Assembly (NCBI GenBank): GCA_022564935.1
Contig: JADFKM010000026.1
Coordinates: 1 to 26,527, forward strand
From: Candidatus Dadabacteria bacterium
GTDB lineage: Bacteria; Desulfobacterota_D; UBA1144; Nemesobacterales; JADFKM01
DNA: 26,527 nucleotides
Reading direction: 5' to 3'
Below the pieces are notes generated by a model. It had not been told where the DNA came from, ran no database searches, and was given only the letters and a program-made list of their open reading frames with translations. The translations under genes were made by a program, and so were the position numbers. Below, piece by piece: positions 23,335 through 26,527 of this stretch; the stretch's first letter is position 1; each line of letters begins with the position of its first letter.

Positions 23335-23919
23335 TCACCACTTAAGAAAGTACCCAGCCTGTGTGAAACAACCCAGAAACGATTGATACTGTGCGTCGAC
23401 AAGCTCTAATCCCAACCGTTTGAAAAGCTCCCTCCACACCCCGTCCGTTTTGTTGTTGTGCGGATGTTCTAAGAATTCCAGATTGACCAGGCTGTCGGCG
23501 AAATATGTTAGGTGCTTTTGAAGCGCAGTAGTATAAATATCCTCAATCACAACCATCCTACGAGCTACTCTCTTCGCTTCGAGCAGTACCCTTTCGGGGT
23601 CGCGTGCGTGGTGGAGGACGGTCAGCATGAGCGCGACGTCGAACTCGCCATCATCGAACGGGAGCCTCACCCCATCGTAAATCCGGGGGCCTGCCTCATC
23701 GGTGAGGGTCAAGTTACGCACATCCACCGGGGTCACGTCGCAGCCACTCTCCCTCAAAAGCAGCGTCACGCTCCCGGAGCCGGAGCCTATGTCAATGATC
23801 TTCTCGTTTTTGCGAAGGTACCGCTCGATGCGGCGGAGCTTGCTCCTCGCGTCCCAGAGCCACAGCTTGAATACAAGCGCTTTTAAGAGCGGGATATGGC
23901 GGACAAGCTCAAGGCTCAT
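23335..23919 (-). CDS. Class I SAM-dependent methyltransferase
   Basis: 194 aa. Rossmann-fold methyltransferase: motif I IIDIGSGSGSVTLLL (41-55), acidic end of strand 2 near DVTPVDV, then LPFDDGEFDVALMLTVLHHA, the motif following the Methyltransf_11 pattern. The C-terminus contains a variable region (HNNKTDGVWRELF) common in these enzymes. Acceptor unknown. The N-terminal Leu/Lys-rich helix could associate with the membrane surface. It lies 39 bp downstream of the ZIP transporter gene on the same strand and is probably co-transcribed. Confidence 0.9.
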   Translation of the reverse strand: MSLELVRHIPLLKALVFKLWLWDARSKLRRIERYLRKNEKIIDIGSGSGSVTLLLRESGCDVTPVDVRNLTLTDEAGPRIYDGVRLPFDDGEFDVALMLTVLHHARDPERVLLEAKRVARRMVVIEDIYTTALQKHLTYFADSLVNLEFLEHPHNNKTDGVWRELFKRLGLELVDAQYQSFLGCFTQAGYFLKW

Positions 23920-23958
23920 TGTCTGGAACCGGATGCCGTCATGCCGATCAACTCACCC

Positions 23959-24747
23959 CTAACCGCCGAGCACGTAGCGCACAAGCGCCGTGAGCACAAC
24001 CCCGGTGAGCATAGCCGCAAACCCGTCCGCCCGGGAGCAGCCCTCGATGAGCGGGCTTCTCCGCAGGCCGTGCATCGTGCTCATAAACAGGAACGTGCCC
24101 GAAGCAAGGGACAGTACTATGGCCTTGATCACCACCATCTCCCTTCCGGCGAGGTACTGGTGTATGTCCTCGCCCAGCAGGATGCCCAGCGGAGTCATGA
24201 GCGCAAACGCTATAAATATAGCGTACGCCTGCGCGTCGGCAAGCCTGCTGCGCACGAGGTTGAGCGCTATGGCGAAGCTGGCCGAGCCTTTATGGACTAC
24301 GACGGCAATGAATATCGTCAATACAGACGCCGCGCTCTCCCCCACGCCGAGCGCAACGCCCAGCAGGAACGAGGGTATAGCGATCATCACGGTCATAATG
24401 ATGGCGATGACGGGAGAATCACCCTCCTCTACCGCACCGGCTTCCCGATGCGTGTCCAGCCTTTCGCTCCAGTGCTCGATAAAAAGCAGCGTCAAAAACG
24501 CCAGGATCACCACCGCTGAAGCCAGCGGGTAATCGACGCCGTGAAAGGCCTTGGCATAAAGCCCGGCCGCCGCCGGGAGCATGAGAGTGAGCGAGAGCGC
24601 TAGGAACACCCCTGCGCCAAACGCCTCGCCCAGAGGGAAGCCGCCACCGGCGCGCGCCTTCTCCCTCTTCAGGAGCGGGTAAAACCCACTGCCCACGCTG
24701 ATAAGGAATATCACCACTATCGCAATATGTTTGAATTCTTCAAGCAT
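23959..24747 (-). CDS. ZIP-family metal transporter, divergent metal site
   Basis: 262 aa with eight likely transmembrane helices. ZIP features: GAGVFLALSLTLMLPAA in helix 2, a His-containing loop (EHWSERLDTHREAG), IFIAVVVHKGSASFAIALNL in helix 4, FALMTPLGILLGED in helix 5 and ASGTFLFMSTMHGL in helix 6. ZIP proteins bring Zn2+, Fe2+ or Mn2+ into the cytoplasm. In classical members helix 4 carries H-N/S-x-x-E-G; here it reads H152-K-G-S-A-S, so the Asn and Glu ligands are missing and metal selectivity or direction may differ. ATG at 24747 has a strong SD (GGGAGGAGGAG). Followed by the methyltransferase gene. Confidence 0.85.
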   Translation of the reverse strand: MLEEFKHIAIVVIFLISVGSGFYPLLKREKARAGGGFPLGEAFGAGVFLALSLTLMLPAAAGLYAKAFHGVDYPLASAVVILAFLTLLFIEHWSERLDTHREAGAVEEGDSPVIAIIMTVMIAIPSFLLGVALGVGESAASVLTIFIAVVVHKGSASFAIALNLVRSRLADAQAYAIFIAFALMTPLGILLGEDIHQYLAGREMVVIKAIVLSLASGTFLFMSTMHGLRRSPLIEGCSRADGFAAMLTGVVLTALVRYVLGG

Positions 24748-24976
24748 GGCGCGCTCCTCCTCCCATTATTTATATAGGAATTTGCGGGGGATGGAAAGGC
24801 GCATCAATCACTTATCTTTATTCTCAACCTACCTCCAGCATTTACATTCCACACTAATTATGTACAGTTAGCGCACAGAAGCCCCGTACATCTACAAAAC
24901 GATTTGACAAATCCCGACCGTGAACTCAAAATGTTGTGTCTGGTGTAGACCACTCCTGAAAGGTAAGGAAAAGCGC
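24748..24976. other. Divergent spacer between the ZIP and ferritin genes
   Basis: No gene seen. The ZIP side has a minus-strand A+T-rich TATATAA about 20-25 bases before its ATG, a possible -10. I saw no Fur-type palindrome that I could support. Confidence 0.35.
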
Positions 24977-25005
24977 TGGACACGGCTTAATTAAAAAGAT
25001 ATACT
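24977..25005 (+). promoter_or_regulatory. Ferritin promoter
   Basis: TGGACA (24977-24982), 17-bp spacer, TATACT (25000-25005), each matching consensus at 5/6. Transcription should start near 25012, giving a ~30-nt leader containing the GGAGG SD. Confidence 0.65.
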
Positions 25006-25041
25006 ATATGGTAATAATTTCCATTTAGGAGGACTTGACCC

Positions 25042-25551
25042 ATGCTCAGCCAACACATTCAGGACATTATCAACGAACAGATAAAGAGCGAGATGTACTC
25101 GGCTCACCTCTACCTCTCGATGTCCGCATACTGCGAGACCATCAATTTAAGCGGCTTCGCTAAGCTCCTGAGGGAACATAACGAAGAAGAAATGAGCCAT
25201 GCAATGAGGCTTTTCGACTACATACTGGACCGCAACAGCAAGGTCGAGCTCGGCGCCATAGACAAGCCTCCCTCAGACTTCCCTTCGCTGCTTGCGGTGT
25301 TTGAGAAGGTGTACGAGCACGAAAAAGCCGTTACAGAGATGATAAACAACATCTACGCCCTGTCGGTGAAGGAAAAGGACTACCCCACCCAGGTTGAGAT
25401 GCAATGGTTCATCTCAGAGCAGGTCGAAGAGGAAAAGACCGCCCTCCACGTCCTCGAGCGGGTCAGAATGGTCGGAGACAGCGGCCCCGCGCTCCTGTTC
25501 CTCGACACACACATTATCAACGAGGATGAAGAGGTGGAAGAGATAAGGTAG
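25042..25551 (+). CDS. ftnA: Ferritin (FtnA type, non-haem)
   Basis: 169 aa. All ferroxidase-centre residues fall at E. coli FtnA numbering: Glu17, Glu50, His53, Glu94, Gln127 and Glu130, in the contexts SEMYSAHLYL, EEEMSHAMRLF, YEHEKAV and SEQVEEEK. Four-helix bundle ferritins assemble into 24-mers, oxidise Fe2+ and store it as a mineral. There is no haem-binding Met at the bacterioferritin position. ATG at 25042 is preceded by TTTAGGAGG (about nine bases spacing). The C-terminal tail is acidic. Iron regulation is likely, but I did not identify an operator. Confidence 0.97.
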   Translation: MLSQHIQDIINEQIKSEMYSAHLYLSMSAYCETINLSGFAKLLREHNEEEMSHAMRLFDYILDRNSKVELGAIDKPPSDFPSLLAVFEKVYEHEKAVTEMINNIYALSVKEKDYPTQVEMQWFISEQVEEEKTALHVLERVRMVGDSGPALLFLDTHIINEDEEVEEIR

Positions 25552-25717
25552 CTTATCCCCGGAGTCCCTTCCTCGCCGAACTCCCTTTCCCTCAAATATA
25601 AGGTCGCCGTGCAGAGCTACGGAGGTCACACCCGCCGCTCTTCAGCCCATGAGCATTCCCCTCGCCTTCACATTATCGACAAGCAAGCCCCGGAGGCACA
25701 TTTAGGGATACTAAGTC

Positions 25718-25746
25718 TTGACAATCCCACCCGATTTTCGTAAAAT
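25718..25746 (+). promoter_or_regulatory. Strong promoter driving the riboswitch leader
   Basis: Perfect TTGACA (25718-25723), exact 17-bp spacer, TAAAAT (25741-25746). Predicted start near 25753, just ahead of the riboswitch aptamer; the full leader to the ATG at 26030 would be about 277 nt. Confidence 0.8.
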
Positions 25747-25769
25747 AAGGGTTAGAATCGATCTAAAAT

Positions 25770-25858
25770 GAAAGGTCAAACCGCCCGAAAGGGTGGGATG
25801 TAAAGCCATCGGCCTAAGGGGGGGTGACTCTCCTAGGGCGGCAGGGTTGCCAAATGAG
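25770..25858 (+). promoter_or_regulatory. Cyclic di-GMP-I riboswitch (GEMM)
   Basis: The aptamer's conserved blocks appear in order: AGGTCAAACC, a first hairpin CCGCCC-GAAA-GGGTGG with the GNRA tetraloop, then GGATGTAAAGCC (consensus GGACGCAAAGCC), ATCGGCCTAAG with the tetraloop-receptor-like CCTAA, a variable second stem, and the closing GGCAGGGTTGCC. This matches the c-di-GMP-I class, which binds c-di-GMP and controls genes for motility, pili, adhesion and exported proteins. It lies between a near-consensus promoter and an exported protein gene. The switching direction (on or off) is not settled by the aptamer alone. Confidence 0.93.
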
Positions 25859-25871
25859 GATTAGTCGTTTA

Positions 25872-25898
25872 CGGTAGCAATTCGGCTACCGCCGTTTT
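25872..25898 (+). terminator. Hairpin downstream of the riboswitch, possible expression platform
   Basis: Perfect 7-bp stem CGGTAGC (25872-25878) and GCTACCG (25885-25891) with a 6-nt loop, followed by CCGTTTT. It is terminator-like, but the T-run is only four, so it may be weak or part of an alternative fold. Its position just after the aptamer fits a transcription-attenuation platform. About 130 nt of further leader precede the ATG. Confidence 0.5.
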
Positions 25899-26029
25899 CC
25901 CCATCACAATCCTGTGAAATTTTCCCTTTCAGATTTGGGTCGGAAGGAAGAACGAAGCATTTTGGCTCCGGTTTCCTCAATAAGATGCTTAGGTTCAGCT
26001 TTCGAACAGCACCGTAGAAGAGAAATACA

Positions 26030-26527
26030 ATGCATTACGCGCTAAAGCTCTTTTTTGCATTTTCGCTTGCGGCTCTAGCCGTCGACGTCGCAAACCCCGG
26101 TTTTTATGCATCGCTCATAAGCGGCGATAACATCGGCTGGGTCGAGCACAAAGAGCCCAAACCCGTTAACTTGAAAGCGGCTAAAATCACAGCCCCCGCT
26201 AAAGCTGAAGAAATATCCAAACCGGTAGAAAGTGAGCCTCTCTCCCCAATCAACTTGCAAATACAGCCCGTGCAAGCTCCGCCTCAGGCGCACGAGCCTG
26301 AGCTCGTGATAAACCACGAGCTCCCGTACAATGAGGCCGGACCGTTATGGTCGAATTCGTACGAAATCACAAACTATTCCACAGAATCCTACGAAATCGC
26401 ACAAAAGCACGACGTCAAGGAATTGAGGAACAAGACCGAGCAATTGAGGCGGGAATACCACCGGGCTATGAAAACAAGCGGTAAACGCAAGCGTAAGGAA
26501 ATCAATTACGAAAGGGACAGAACCTAC
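26030..26527 (+). CDS. Exported protein under c-di-GMP riboswitch control (partial, runs off the window)
   Basis: ATG at 26030 opens a frame that stays open for 166 codons to the window end. The N-terminus (MHYALKLFFAFSLAALAVDV) is a signal peptide or membrane anchor. Residues ~45-105 are Pro/Lys/Glu/Ala-rich and probably unstructured; about 105-135 carry a Tyr/Asn/Ser segment (LWSNSYEITNYSTESYEI, with Y-E-I repeated); the rest is a charged, Lys/Arg/Glu-rich helix. No family recognised in the visible part; a domain may lie beyond the edge. SD is weak (GAAGAG about eight bases upstream). Placement behind the riboswitch implies expression tuned to c-di-GMP, as for adhesins, matrix or pilus-related proteins (inference). 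Confidence 0.75.
   Translation, partial: MHYALKLFFAFSLAALAVDVANPGFYASLISGDNIGWVEHKEPKPVNLKAAKITAPAKAEEISKPVESEPLSPINLQIQPVQAPPQAHEPELVINHELPYNEAGPLWSNSYEITNYSTESYEIAQKHDVKELRNKTEQLRREYHRAMKTSGKRKRKEINYERDRTY

Overview
This is a bacterial chromosome segment of about 26.5 kb, densely coded on both strands. Gene content points to a Gram-negative bacterium: a lytic transglycosylase with an N-terminal TPR solenoid, DUF945 and DUF4124 proteins, many exported proteins, and full-length Shine-Dalgarno (SD) sequences. DUF4124, DUF945 and the c-di-GMP-I riboswitch recall Proteobacteria and Desulfobacterota-like or uncultured relatives. This placement is an inference, and no single gene fixes the phylum. 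Genes run in short transcription units and look like mixed housekeeping plus accessory content with visible decay. There is no CRISPR array, tRNA, rRNA or complete mobile element.

Layout. 46-5633: a large exported TPR-CHAT protease-like protein, a small membrane protein, a membrane-anchored alpha/beta hydrolase whose catalytic His appears replaced by Asn, and a DUF4124 coiled-coil protein. 5634-6190: two relics side by side, the 3' end of an unidentified gene (minus) and a frameshifted IS1595-type transposase tail (plus). 6325-10170: a CPA1/NhaP-type Na+/H+ antiporter with a small TTG-started membrane protein just upstream of it, then a scar where the 5' half of a DUF945 gene meets an antiparallel piece of an isocitrate lyase/PEP mutase-family gene, then an intact DUF945 gene. 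10562-14961: a single-domain response regulator, a TauE/SafE exporter, an unknown secreted protein, a cysteine-rich exported miniprotein with its own terminator, an NrtS-like protein and an orphan DppC-type permease. 15392-19733: soluble lytic transglycosylase, hisH and hisB (a two-gene histidine unit), a frameshifted marR relic and trxA. 19935-24747: a Lon-N domain protein, a second alpha/beta hydrolase, ruvX, an A+T-rich threonine ammonia-lyase, a methyltransferase and a ZIP-family transporter. 25042-26527: ferritin with a good promoter, then a near-consensus promoter driving a c-di-GMP-I (GEMM) riboswitch, a hairpin that may be its expression platform, and the start of an exported protein that runs off the window.

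Themes. (i) The riboswitch-controlled exported protein at the right edge is the clearest regulated system, linking c-di-GMP to an uncharacterised envelope or extracellular product. (ii) Several genes without an SD (lonN, slt, ruvX, tauE) have a -10-like hexamer 6-9 nt before the start codon, suggesting leaderless mRNAs beside SD-led genes. (iii) At least four gene relics (unknown C-terminus, transposase tail, isocitrate lyase-family fragment fused to half a DUF945 gene, marR) show recent rearrangement and decay. I did not find a convincing multi-gene defence or biosynthetic system.
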